Below the pieces are notes generated by a model. It had not been told where the DNA came from. It did no database searches and saw nothing but the letters and a program-made list of their open reading frames with translations. From contig NC_060253.1 in the NCBI RefSeq assembly GCF_921293095.1, positions 80,327,992 to 80,391,991 on the forward strand: a stretch of 64,000 bases of DNA, written 5' to 3'. The translations under genes were made by a program, and so were the position numbers. Shown one piece after another: positions 47,851 to 58,675 of this stretch. Positions within the stretch are counted from its first letter, which is position 1. Each line of letters opens with the position of its first letter. The DNA is from Ischnura elegans. Taxonomy: Eukaryota > Arthropoda > Insecta > Odonata > Coenagrionidae.

Positions 47851-50770
47851 AATATTGTAATCGCCTTAGGTAGTCTTTAGTCGTATATAATGCTTGAAAA
47901 CTCGAATGGACATGTCAAAATTGGATTTCAGGGAGATTATCTCATATACTGAGTACTGGCATTTTTTAATCACCCGCCCTTTTCACCCGCCACCTATTTT
48001 CCAATTTTTATGCATGGTAATGCATTCCATTGTCGAAGAACGCACCTATTTTAGATGACCCAAATGAGGAATTTTCTTGATCGCATCAGTTAGTCAGCTG
48101 TCTACTGGTCATCAAAAATTATCTCTTTGGTCGTACGCGATTGTAAGTTCCGTAATCAATATTATTCTTTGCTTCAATTCTAAAAAACTACCAGAAACTG
48201 GCAAGATCGCATGCTACCAACATCGCAAAACGAAAAACACTACCCCAACTTCGCCTAAATTACGTAAATATATTTAATTTCCCGGCTTTTAGCCCTGTCT
48301 AATCCAGACCTGATTTTGGAAATAATCAATTGATTCTGATTTGAAATTTACACTCAATTATGATTATTGTGGCAGTTAAATATTTCCTCATTAAAATTTA
48401 CACAACAAAATAACGGGTACTTTAGATATTTCCCGAAAAGAGCTGAAAGGTTATATATTTTTGATGTTACTCAGAAGCAACATTGGGTTATGAAGCATTA
48501 AAGACGTCTTACATATCTTTTGTATATAAGTAAATGTATTTATTTAGGATTCACCCCTTAGATTGTGAATATTTAGTCAAAGTCTGTCGTCAACAGTTCG
48601 ATGCGCAAAAGTTCGCAGCAGTGTTAAAACTAGTCAAGTTGACTGCTGTAAATGCCTTTAAAAATCATTTCTGACATTTGCATTGTGCTGAGGTGCAAAA
48701 TTGCACTCACATTTTACTCCTTATTAAATTTTATTTTGTTAAAATTTTTAGCGCCTCTTTTGCGTAAATAATGGGTAGCCCAGTACACGACTTGACTTCA
48801 GCCGATGCCACTCTGGCTACCTCGAGGCGCAAATATGTTAAAAAGTCTACTTTTAATAACGTTGGGTACTCGAACTTTTCTCGTAAGAAGTTTCCCTTTT
48901 TGTGTCCATTAAAAAGGTTAACGTCTTTTAATTCGCCACTAAAGTACTGGAGGAAAGCTTGTCTGTATGAACGCTCAAAAAATCCCATTCTTCCATCCCC
49001 ACACGCCATTAGTTCCGGAACGCCTTTACAGCCTTGGGGTCTGTTTTCAGTTCATTCGTTTGGGTCGATTCTAAATCTCATTCACGCGGGAGATATTAAA
49101 GACGTAATTCAGTGGCTTGCCCATTTTATTCTTGACTTAAGCTTTATATCAGGATAGTTTTGGAAAATATTAGAGTCATTACGCATGACGCCTTTTTATC
49201 TTTATTCTAACCTATTCATCATGGCCGGAATTCGTCTGCTCATTAAAAAATAGCGCGTCATCCCATGTGCCGTAATTAAACTACCGAGTCGTGGTCATGC
49301 ATGAAAAGTGCGGTAGCCCGTAAAAATTTTTTACCCTTAACTTATTATTATGAGTTACATAACTCATGTTTCGAGGGCAAAAAGTCGATGTGATAGGTAA
49401 CAATTAGCGTAGGGTGGAAATGAAAAAGTAATTAGCTTCGGAAATGGAAAAAATATCATTATAGAAGCTCGTGGTATGTAAAAGAAGTGGACCAAAAAAT
49501 AGAAGCCATCAATAAATTTGACTCTCCATCCGTTCTAATGAGAGCCTTAATCTGCGTTCATAATTTTTAGAGATTTGTCCATCGCTCCTAATATGGTGGC
49601 TGCGGCTGCTGGAATTACGGTTAGGAAATAGAGGTCCTCTGGAAATGTAAGTTTTCGTGTAGGCCGCGAAGAAAAACGATTAAACATTATTACTGCGTCA
49701 TTTTTAAGCCATTTATTATAACTGTATTTTATTTTGCGTTATCAATAGCTATCATTTTAGAATATTTTCGTGTAACTCAGGCAGTAGTTTAACTTTTCAA
49801 CCTTTTTCGTTCTTATGCATGTGTTTTTGCCATTAGCATTTTGTTTTTAAGGATTTCTCGTCGATAACTTCCTGGTATCAGTAGGTACGTATACCTCATA
49901 ATCATTACTTTCTTAATGGCATATACGTGTTGTTGTCCTGAGTTGGTAATCGCCGAACTATATTCAATTTATCTATAACTCCCCAGCATACTTTAAAAAC
50001 ATGTTGAAGAGTTATAGTGATTTTGTTGAAGTTTATTTTTGTTTACGATTACCCTACTCATGATAACCTAGAAATTAGCATTAAAATGCGGTAACTTTTT
50101 CCTCAAATTTCTCGTAAATTCTAAAATAAATAGGATTGGATATTTGTTAGTGTATATTCTACTACATTCCAGGAATAGTCACCATTTCTCATATCATAAT
50201 TAGTTGTGTGTCATGCTATTTGTTGCTACGTTTTCTTATCTTTTTATCCACCCGAAATGTGTGTGAAACATGATGCAAGCATAGCATTGTCTCCCGTATG
50301 TTTTTAGTTATTTTACTTATGTGTATTTTAATAACGAGAATAGTCACAACCACTGACAATATGCCAGAATCCAGAATATTAGTATCCATATCTCTTGACT
50401 GTTGGGGAAAACTTTCTTAAAGGTTTAATTTTTTTCTCTTGAGATATACTTATAGTTGTTTTTTGTGTACTTGAAAAATATCATATATAAATTGTCACAG
50501 TTGTTTAAGTTTCGAAAACAAGTCGATCGTCCGCCAGACTTTGCAATGTAGCTCCATAAGTAGGGAAAGGAATAAGGCTCAAAAGACTGAACAAAATACT
50601 GTTGCTACAATTAATCTCTCGGAAATCGTAGTACAGGCAGCATGAAAATGTTGCGAGGGCCGTGTGCGTTTCAAGAGTTTTCTAAGCCTGGTGTGTTACT
50701 GTCACGAATTATTTACCATTATATGCCGCCAAATGTGTCTTGAATACCTCCTGCAGATTGGTTCAAACAT
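47851..50770. other. Gene-free DNA with one unassigned open frame
   Basis: A 128-codon + frame (48771-49157) is overlapped by a 92-codon minus frame on the same bases. It has no recognised motif. It starts with ATG but lacks a convincing splice or promoter context. Otherwise the region is AT-rich. Confidence 0.3.
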
Positions 50771-50779
50771 CAGAGCCGT

Positions 50780-50925
50780 ACTTCTGTTTTCTACAGCTTG
50801 ACACTCTTTCTTTCTGTGCTGCCTATGAATCAGGAAGTGAATGGTCCAAAGAGGCTGTTGAGACACGGCCGAAGAGCGGAAGACCAGTTTCTCCTTGGAG
50901 TCCCTCTCCCCTGTACCCATTGAAT
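50780..50925. repeat. Dispersed repeat family R, copy 1
   Basis: TACTTCTGTTTTCTACAGC, CTTGACACTC, AGGAAGTGAATGGTCCAAAG and AGGCTGTTGAGACACGG occur in the same order as in copies at 51.36 and 52.17 kb. Confidence 0.5.
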
Positions 50926-51357
50926 ATGCTTGCATTGGTGTTATAAAGTAATTGGAGGCAGGAGTAAGAGATAATTCTTATCGCAAGATGTATGAAATAT
51001 TCACCCCGTGACCCTTAGTTGAGAAGAGTGTGAAGGAAAAAGGTAGCTGGTACGACGTAATGGGCTCTTACCTCTGTGAGCTAGCTCCAAATTTCTCGCT
51101 GCTCAAGTATGCCCGAACGCAAACCCAACCGTGAATATCATTCATCAAGAGTGATGATGTTCTCGGTTGGTGTTGGGGTTGAAAATTTCCAGTCGAAATA
51201 AATAATTTTTAAACGAACACTCGTTGAAATCGACCAATTAGCACCACCAGGCTCATCAAGGGACTCCTGATTTTGCTGTTTCAATGTCGGTCGCATTCGC
51301 TGAAACCAGGTATATCTCATACTCGTATTTACTCTGAGGTTTAGTAGATCCATTCAA

Positions 51358-51500
51358 AGCTTACTTCTGTTATACTTTGCTTAACGCCCTTCTCGAGGTG
51401 TATGCAGCTAGTCAAGGGGTGAATGGACCAGAGAGGCTATTTAGTATCCGGAGAGTGACCAGTGTTGGAACCCCGCCATTCTGCTCAATTTGGATTAGCT
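51358..51500. repeat. Dispersed repeat family R, copy 2
   Basis: GCTTACTTCTGTTATACTTTG, TAACGCCCTTCTCGAGG, AAGGGGTGAATGGACCAGAG and AGGCTATTTAGTATCCGGAGAG match copy 3. TTGGATTAGCTT near the end matches TTGGATTAGCTC of copy 3. Confidence 0.6.
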
Positions 51501-51853
51501 TTGATTTTTGTATAAGGGGTAAACGGTAGTTATATTAGGATACTTTAAATAGTGACCATTTCACATGCAATACTAATTACGTCCTGAGAATATAGAATAA
51601 CACAGGTACTTGGGACGCAATAGACACTTGGTATTGTTAAGGGCTATTTTTATTAATTTAAGATAGGTGCCGTACTCAATTTTCACTCCATGCTCTTCGC
51701 AAATGCATTGAATCCCTTTTATGTACTATTTTAGGTATAGCTTATTACTGCGCGGACTTAAGTTGCGCGTTGTTGAGGTCGCATGATGTATTAGAGTCGC
51801 CGGTTTCAGGTACCTACCTAATGGATATGAAATTGGAAAGAATTCTTAAGTCC

Positions 51854-52090
51854 ATGATCAAATATAAACTAAAAATGGTATTTTCTGCTCTTTTATGTAA
51901 AACTCCACTACCGACCATGGTTCCGACAATCTATGTAATTTTCAAGGTGACATAAAATGAAAAAGAATGTCGAAGCCATTGTCGGTAGTGGAGTTTTATA
52001 TTAAACTGCGGAAATTACCATTTTTTGTTTATATTTTATTGTAGATATATCGCATTTACACCAAGTCAAGCCTGAAACGATTCCATAGAA
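51854..52090. repeat. Foldback-family copy B
   Basis: The left arm (51854-51928) contains AATATAAACTAAAAATGGTA, TAAAACTCCACTACCGACC and ATGGTTCCGACA. The right arm (51968-52043) is its imperfect complement: TGTCGAAGCCATTGTCGGTA, GTGGAGTTTTATA and TACCATTTTTTGTTTATATT. The loop holds TGACATAAAATG, shared with copy A. Sequence continues through CACCAAGTCAAGCCTGAAACGA, again as in copy A. It can fold into a hairpin with about 75-bp arms. Confidence 0.75.
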
Positions 52091-52167
52091 TTCTTGAGAG
52101 TTGTATGCACCCTTTATTATGCATAAACCCTTATCGTTCATGAAAAACATGGTGTAGACATTATTAT

Positions 52168-52345
52168 AAGCTTACTTCTGTTCTATTTTACTTGACATCC
52201 CTTCTCGCGGTTTAGGCCGTGAATGAAGAGGTGAATGGGCTATGGGGGGGCTATTGAGTCTCAGCTCCAGAGAGAGAAGGGGAGAGGCCAGTGTTTCTCT
52301 GCTGCCTCGCTCCGCTGTCCGCCTTGGATTAGCTCCGGGGCTGTG
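52168..52345. repeat. Dispersed repeat family R, copy 3
   Basis: AGCTTACTTCTGTTCTATTT, TTGACATCCCTTCTCGCGG, AAGAGGTGAATGGGCTATGG and GGCTATTGAGTCTCAGC follow the order of copies 1 and 2. The copy lies directly downstream of foldback copy B. Confidence 0.6.
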
Positions 52346-53950
52346 CTTGATGGATGGACAAGAGTCTCGGCCGGAGATTGAGGGAGGGAGCGGGTAAGAT
52401 GAACCGACGTCAAAAAAGAGAGGAAGCTTTTTGAGGTCTTGATGGCTCCGGCCGCTGGTGTTACGCCTCGGCGGCAACAGTGACAGGAAGGAGGGAGAGA
52501 AATAATTCCTCTCTCGCCTGATTTTTCGAGGTGCGAACGACCTATCTTGGAGGGGAGGAATGGTGGTTGGATATCTTGCAGGTGAAGGTGGATGAGAAAA
52601 AACAAGAAAAAAATGTTTGAGTACGTCTCCACGTGGGGGTGTGCCGTAAGCAATCAGTTCTTAGTTACTCCACTACTTGAATGCTTGAATGATTACTTGG
52701 GTACTGAATAGTGATAATAATTAAGTCTTCATTTGATTTGAGGAATTAGGAAAGTTCAGTTCTTTCATACATAGTACAACTTGGACAATATTTGGCATCC
52801 AAGCCCTGGGACGTAATTATTATTATGGGTGGGTTTGCAAGCGAAGGCATTACCCCGCAGCCAACGAGGCCGGCCTATTAGAAATGCATGTTTTATATAG
52901 GTATGTACGTACCTAAAAACATATCTCTACGAATGATTTCTAAGTGCTCAAGTAATTGTATGGGTACTCAATATTGTTGCAAATTCCTTCATGAATAGGT
53001 GTGCTACGAGGTTCCACTCTCATGTATTCGTGGAGGCACTTGGGTACACTTCTTTTCAATAGTGTACTGTGTAGAACCTGAGATATTGTTTGACTTGTTA
53101 TTCGACAGGGTATTAATCTTATTCCTTTGTGGAACTTTATTAATAATTATTTATGTGCTCCTGTAATCAAAGTAGTGATCATCGAATTATTGCATGAGTA
53201 CGCAAACAAATACGTTGAGTACTAAATTGTCATTTTGTCAATGAGATGAGTCATTATATTATCCTTCAAGTCATTCAGGGACACGAGCAACAATGAATGA
53301 GTACTTTTATCTCAATATTTTCACAGGCTCGTCTCCCGTGATGGTGGGATTGAAGTCGGTTTTCGAAGGGTTGGCAGCTCCGTTTACGCGCATTTTCTAA
53401 GAAGCATGGAGAATTTTCCGTAGATCTTTGAGAGAGCTTCAAGGGAAGATAAAAAATAGCGTGGATCCATTGAGTGCAAGTCATGATGTTTTGAAATGCA
53501 CCCTTGACCCTGTATTCCCTATTATTTCGTCCCAACTTCCCCTAAATCATTAGTTTCAGCGGTACGCCTCAAGAAATCATTGATATATAAGCTTAAACGC
53601 TGGCAAAGGCAGAAATTGACGATATTTTCCGAACTTCACTAAGTCGTATTAATATTAAATATAAATCACAATAAGGTAAATTGTGAAATACGGAAAATAA
53701 TCCTCACATTAGAAGTAAGTAATTTGTTAATCAGATGCTTAAACTGTTCAAATGAGGTACATATGTCTCTCTATGAATAGTTTGAATTGACCAGCTTGTG
53801 ATTGCAGCCCATGTATTTGGGATTTTTTTTTCTTCTATTTATTAATGAGTGATGCGTATTATCTTCCTTTTTCTCTTAGCCGTAAGACTTAGGCTATTTC
53901 ATTCCTTTTCTTTTTGAATAATTATAGTCCGTAATATTTTCCTTATTCAT
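52346..53950. other. G+C-rich patch then AT-rich DNA
   Basis: Positions 52346-52650 are purine-rich and leave minus frames of 101-130 codons with low-complexity translations. At 52660-53250 a GGGTACTNAAT-like and GTGCTCNNGTAAT-like vocabulary recurs about every 210-270 bp and may be a very old tandem repeat. Confidence 0.3.
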
Positions 53951-53951
53951 T

Positions 53952-54345
53952 AACTTTGTTGCGGAAACGTTAACACAGAGGAAGGAGGACGTGAGTAGAC
54001 TGGAGGCGTTCTAAATGTGGATGCTGCGAAGAATGGAGAAGGTGAAGTGGACAGAAAGGAGAAGGAAAGACGAAGTTCTGGACATGGTGGGTGAGGAGAG
54101 GCAGCTTTTCAATGAGATACGAAGGAGACATAAGATGACATGGATGGAATGAGTTCGTAATGGAGAGGTGGTGTTCACAAATGTGTTAGAGGTAGAATGC
54201 TGGGTAAGCGAGGAAGAGAATGGGATTTTTAGGATAGTTTAGAGAGAGAATGGAAGAGAATAGGAACTTTAGATATAATGAGAGGGATTGTGAATTGAAG
54301 AGGGAAGTACATGAGGAAAGCGGAGGCTGACAGAATACTTTTTAG
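53952..54345 (+). pseudogene. Non-LTR retrotransposon, C-terminal endonuclease/RT remnant
   Basis: One frame runs without frameshift for about 390 bp and gives the characteristic C-terminal region of arthropod LINE reverse transcriptases, the part usually annotated as endonuclease-reverse transcriptase. Recognisable blocks are ETLTQRKEDVSRLEAF, then MWMLRRMEKVKWTERRRKDE, then VLDMVGEERQLFNEIRRRHK. A more diverged tail follows, including MRKAEADRILFRYSMK. Four in-frame stops interrupt it: at 54012, after WME, after FRIV and after GIVN. The upstream polymerase motifs and endonuclease are absent, so the copy is 5' truncated, as usual for such elements. The clade cannot be fixed from this piece. 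Confidence 0.8.
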
Positions 54346-55100
54346 GTACTCCATGAAAACCTACCTTAATGGGCATAATTCTATAATAATTAATTTTGAC
54401 GGCCAAAGTATCGCAAAATTGAGGTTTTCGATTTAAGACGCAATTTCTTCCCTTTTATGATGAACTCAAGCAAATAGTATAGGAAGGTGGGAGTAACGGG
54501 CCAACATCCTATCCTTGACAGCTAAATATTAAAGGCGCGATATATATTTTAGCAAATTTAATGGTGAAGTATTTAAAAACTCTTTTAGAGGGAGATATAG
54601 AGGTGAAGGAAACTCATCATTCTCTATCTTTTGCGGATCCGTCTTTTATAAGAGCTTTACGAACACTCTAATTTCACACCTTCTCTGTGGTTCTTTGCCG
54701 AGCTTGCAATAATTCATTTCATCCGTTGCCTATAATTGCCGAAGAATTTCATGCTCTACTTTTTTTACTGGCTGTTATAATTTTTTAAACAGAGGCCATT
54801 TCGATTAGGAAAGATCGCCGAGTCTTTCGATGACTTTTTTCTGCACTAATTCCTCCGCAATCCGCGATCGGTAATTAAAAAAGCATTTGCACGCAAACGA
54901 TTCGACGCAAAAGGCCTGAGTTATCCGAGAGAGGCGTAAAAACTTAGAAATCAAGGGAGTCGTGAGGATTTGATGGTGAAGTGGAAGAGAAAGGATCTCA
55001 AGTGAGTTGGTCTTTGCTCGTCGGCTCAGATCGGGCTGCGAGGAAAAAATGCTTGTCGTAACGAAGTTGAAGGCGTGGTAAATATTGGAAGAAAGTGGGG
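54346..55100. other. Gene-free DNA with a homeodomain/POU-like cluster
   Basis: Around 54858-54900 GATCGGTAATTAAAA and GCATTTGCACGCAAACG sit close together, in a moderately CpG-rich stretch. They resemble homeodomain and POU recognition words. Otherwise nothing was recognised. Confidence 0.3.
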
Positions 55101-55932
55101 CAGGCCTGGGTAGTATTTCAAATACAAGTATTTCAAAATGCGTATTTGAAATGTACGACTTGGATGTATCTTGTATTTCAAATTCAGATTTTTAGTATGT
55201 TTCTATTCTAAAATGAAAAATACATTTTAAAAATACCTGTGAAGTAGCTCTGATAACACTTCTTCAACATTATGGTTCAGAGATTACTTCGCTTTCGTTA
55301 GAATCGTTTTCTTTAATTTTGCAACTATCCAAGGCGTGCCAAGGCAGTTTATTTTATCACTCCACTCACAAATTTCATGACAATAGCAAACTTGAGTAAT
55401 TTTTAATAGCCTCGAAGGATTGCCTGTTTGAGACTACCATCCAAAATAATAATGTATTATGCTTTACATATAGTGTTGCTCATTTTGTGTTACCTTTAAT
55501 CTATGTTAACAAAGCTTAAGTGCGTACATGAAAAAATAACAACGAAAATAGTATTTATAATTCATTTAAATCAATATTTTGTTACAATATTTGTTCTACA
55601 CTTTCTATATTGAGAAGACAAGAATGCGCATTTTGCAAAAACGTTTTCAAGGACTTAGAAATAAAGCATGAATGGGGTAACAAATTAAATACATTTCGTC
55701 GTACATACAAAAAAAATCTTTTAAACAAAGTCAAATTTGGTTTATATTTCTTTGAGATCTCTTATTTCCATACAAATGTATTTTGTATTTTACAATGTAT
55801 TTATAATACTATTTGGTAGTTTGTTTTTTGAAATACCCTAGTCAAAGGTGATTGGTATTTTGCATTTCAAATGCATTTGGAGCTGTATTTTGTATTTCAA
55901 ATACTCCTCGGCCTATATTTTGCACAGCCCTG
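55101..55932. mobile_element. hAT-like nonautonomous element with GTATTTCAAATAC subterminal motifs
   Basis: The left end CAGGCCTGGGTAGTATTT and the right end read inward, CAGGGCTGTGCAAAATA, both begin with CAG and agree partly. Each is followed by clusters of GTATTTCAAATAC or GTATTTGAAATAC and shortened variants (55112-55185 and 55844-55905). Such subterminal palindromes are typical of one hAT group. The 832-bp interior has no transposase. The flanking octamers do not match, so the target duplication has decayed or the boundary is off by a few bases. Confidence 0.6.
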
Positions 55933-55934
55933 TG

Positions 55935-56282
55935 TGTAGGTTAGTCCGTGGCCCAGTGGTGGGAACATAGGAAGAAACTCTCAGTTAGTCACCTTTACAC
56001 TCACTTGTTCATTCCTTGTCCTTGTCCTCTAAGGTATTTATTTCTCCTATAGAATATCTTCTGCTAATACAGCATCTCCAATGTATTTTTTCTCCCTTTA
56101 TCTCTCCTTGAATTTCTAAATCTTGTTTAGGTACAGCTCTCATATGGACAATGGTTCAAAATCTAAACCCCATTTTCTACGTTAATGCCTGTTTTATAAA
56201 TTCTCAATGACTTATACGTTCATATATTAAGAATTTATACTCGTTTTGGAAGATCCACTAAGTCATGAGGAGTAGTAACTAT
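55935..56282. other. AT-rich spacer
   Basis: No gene or repeat recognised between two mobile elements. Confidence 0.4.
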
Positions 56283-56284
56283 TG

Positions 56285-56480
56285 ATATTTATTTATTGCC
56301 ACACCACCGAAAACAGCGCTATTTGGCCTTTACGCAGGAGTTTCCATAGCATCGTAACAAAGAAACGTACACATGCAAACATCAATGCCCTGGATAGGGG
56401 CAACTTACCTAGGTGGGACTCGAACCCGTGGCCTTTGTCTTAGCAGGAGAGAACTGTACCTCACTGCCGCCGAGGCCGTT
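56285..56480 (-). mobile_element. tRNA-derived SINE, near full length
   Basis: Read on the minus strand, a 70-base tRNA-like head spans 56476 to 56407. GCCTCGG pairs with CCTAGGT as an acceptor stem with one mismatch, GGCAGTGAGG lies in the box A position and GGGTTCGAGTCCC forms box B and T arm. CTGCTAA would be a GCT (serine-like) anticodon loop, but its stem is poor. A body of about 110 bp follows (TTGCCCCTATCCAGGGC and so on), ending in AATAAATAAATA, a short simple-repeat tail. Head, body and tail together make a SINE more likely than a tRNA gene. No target duplication was found. Confidence 0.7.
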
Positions 56481-56559
56481 TTTTCGTAGCGTTTCCCTTG
56501 AGAAACGACCAAATCGCTGTAAATCATAACTACAATTTGGCATGATTTTAAATCGTCAT

Positions 56560-57150
56560 AATATACGTGTTTCCCGTGATTTTCTTATTTAATAAACTTA
56601 TAAATATATTTTTATATAATTTAAAAATAATTTCTTATAAAATAAAATATATATTTTCTTACTTTTTGTGTCGTACTTTCAGCGTAGAAAATGACCAACT
56701 TCTCTTGCTTTTCAAGTGTTTGCCGAAAGATAACGGCCCATCAAATTACGCAAAAGTATTATTTTTCACTTTTAACTAAGCAATTTATGGAACAATGCAA
56801 CTGAATGTAATTAATAATGAAAGTGTTTATTATATTTTTATCCAGAAATGGTATCAATTTTTCGGTTAGTGATGTTTTAGCAGATGCCTTCTAATGTTTT
56901 AAAAGAGCCAAGAAAGAATATTACGAAACTTGATCTCTTGTACACGTTTCTGTTATTTTTAATTTTCTAAATAATTCAGCGTTTTACCGCAAACCATGCG
57001 GAAAGATAACGTTCCATCAAATTGCGATTTTAAGTATAATTTTTCACCTTTCAAAATTAGGTAAATTCGGTGGGCTAAGCAATTTATGGAACAGTGGCAT
57101 TCAATGCAATTGATGATTTAGGTGTTTACTATATTTTTATCCAGAAATAG
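56560..57150. repeat. Tandem duplication, ~278-bp unit, two copies
   Basis: GCCGAAAGATAACGGCCCATC at 56722 and GCGGAAAGATAACGTTCCATC at about 57000 mark the two copies. Shared downstream stretches are TAATTTTTCAC(C)TTT, TAAGCAATTTATGGAACA, GTGTTTA(T/C)TATATTTTTATCCAGAAAT and TTTCAATT. Confidence 0.75.
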
Positions 57151-58675
57151 TTTCAATTATTAGTTTCTCAATTTGATATATTCTCATTTTTTTGTAATAT
57201 CCCAGTTGAAATCGACGATACTTAATCATTCGTGCACTTCTGTTACTTTGTCCCAAGTACTGCGTTTTAAGTGCCGAATATTTGACTCCCAGCTTCTGCT
57301 CCACCGGAGTTGATATTTTCTGTGGATCATTCGTCTACCTTCATCTCCTCACCTCTCATCCCCCGCCCCTTGTCGAGGACCTTAATGCTTCGCCCCACGA
57401 CGGTCATTTGTTGCCTCAAGGACCGCTGAAGCCGCCACCTTGCGATCCCAGGCGGTATTTTCGCCATCGGGCGGCGCATAGTCTTAATTGCTCCGTTGCC
57501 AGATTTATCTCATTTGTCCTCTAGCTGTCATCGCTAGCGAGTATAGAGTGGTAGTGGGTGGTAGTGTGGTAGCCGATGTTTGGCGATGAAATTGTTGTGT
57601 CTGTTCCGTAAGTGACTCTTGTACTATTATTTTGTTTGAACGAAATAAGTAGCACCTCGTATAAAACATACACTATAGAGTGCCTAACGAGACTGAGCGG
57701 TAAGCAAATGCTGAGGCCAACCGTGGAACTTCACTTCTAAACCCAAACCCAGTATTAATATGGGAAGTGGGAAAAGTTTGTAAATGAAGTAAATACTAGT
57801 AAATAGGTTTTATAAATGGCCTGATGGCACTCCTTCTTCGTGAGTATTAAGTAGGTACCTATATTGGAAATTAAAATTTTCCGTTGAAACAAATGAAATG
57901 AAATAAGAAGCAATTTTTAGAGTAAGCCAATAAAACATATCATGTGATCTAGAATTTAGCCCTATTAATCATGGTCGCATGCGTCCGAGTTGAAAATGAC
58001 TTTAATTATGTGTACTAAAGGGGGAAATATTATGGTGTTTGATCTACTTCCCCTTCACTTTGAGTATGACTTCTCTCGGTTGCTGTAAACACATTTTAAA
58101 ATATAAGTATATATTACCATATTTGCTGCGTGATATAATTTCTTTTTATATTTCTGTAAAATTTCGGGCTCCATCTTTCGAAAATTTTGAAGCATTCTCG
58201 TAAATTGCCTATGCTTTCTTTTTTTTAATATCTTTTAATTCGCATGACAAGACATTCAAGAAATGATTTTAGACCCAGCAGTTCCTTCCGAATTATGAAC
58301 AAATAATTTCAGAGACTTTTTTTATTCTGGATGGTTGCAGTGTTTTCAGAAAAGCTTTTGTTGTTTCTGAGTAGTAGTAGTCTCAGCAGATAGTGGGTAG
58401 TATTAATAGGGAACGCTTATTTTATCCTGCTGTGTATTAAGAAATTGAAATATATTCTTCATACGTATGTAATTTTCAATTAGCTGTGAAAAACGCATGA
58501 CTGGTGTGTACAATATGCTGTTATCAAAGATAATTTTTTCAGATATCTTTGATATACAGATTTTTTTAAGCTTGAAGTTATATTTTCAGTAAATCATAGT
58601 TCTCTAAGATGGGCCTCTAGTATATTAAGAACGGGAGTGTTTCTCTACGAAAACATGGAAAAATATTCTACCTAC
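57151..58675. other. Gene-free DNA with a G+C-rich patch
   Basis: Positions 57280-57530 are C-rich with a GGGCGGCGCATAG segment and an 80-codon + frame of unremarkable composition. The rest is AT-rich. Confidence 0.3.

Noticed and set aside
48771..49157. 128-codon plus-strand frame
   Set aside because: A minus frame of 92 codons lies over the same bases and no motif is recognised. It is mentioned only as unassigned.
56407..56476. Functional tRNA-Ser(GCT) gene on the minus strand
   Set aside because: The anticodon stem pairs at only about three of five positions, there is no long variable arm as in serine tRNAs, and a SINE body and tail follow.
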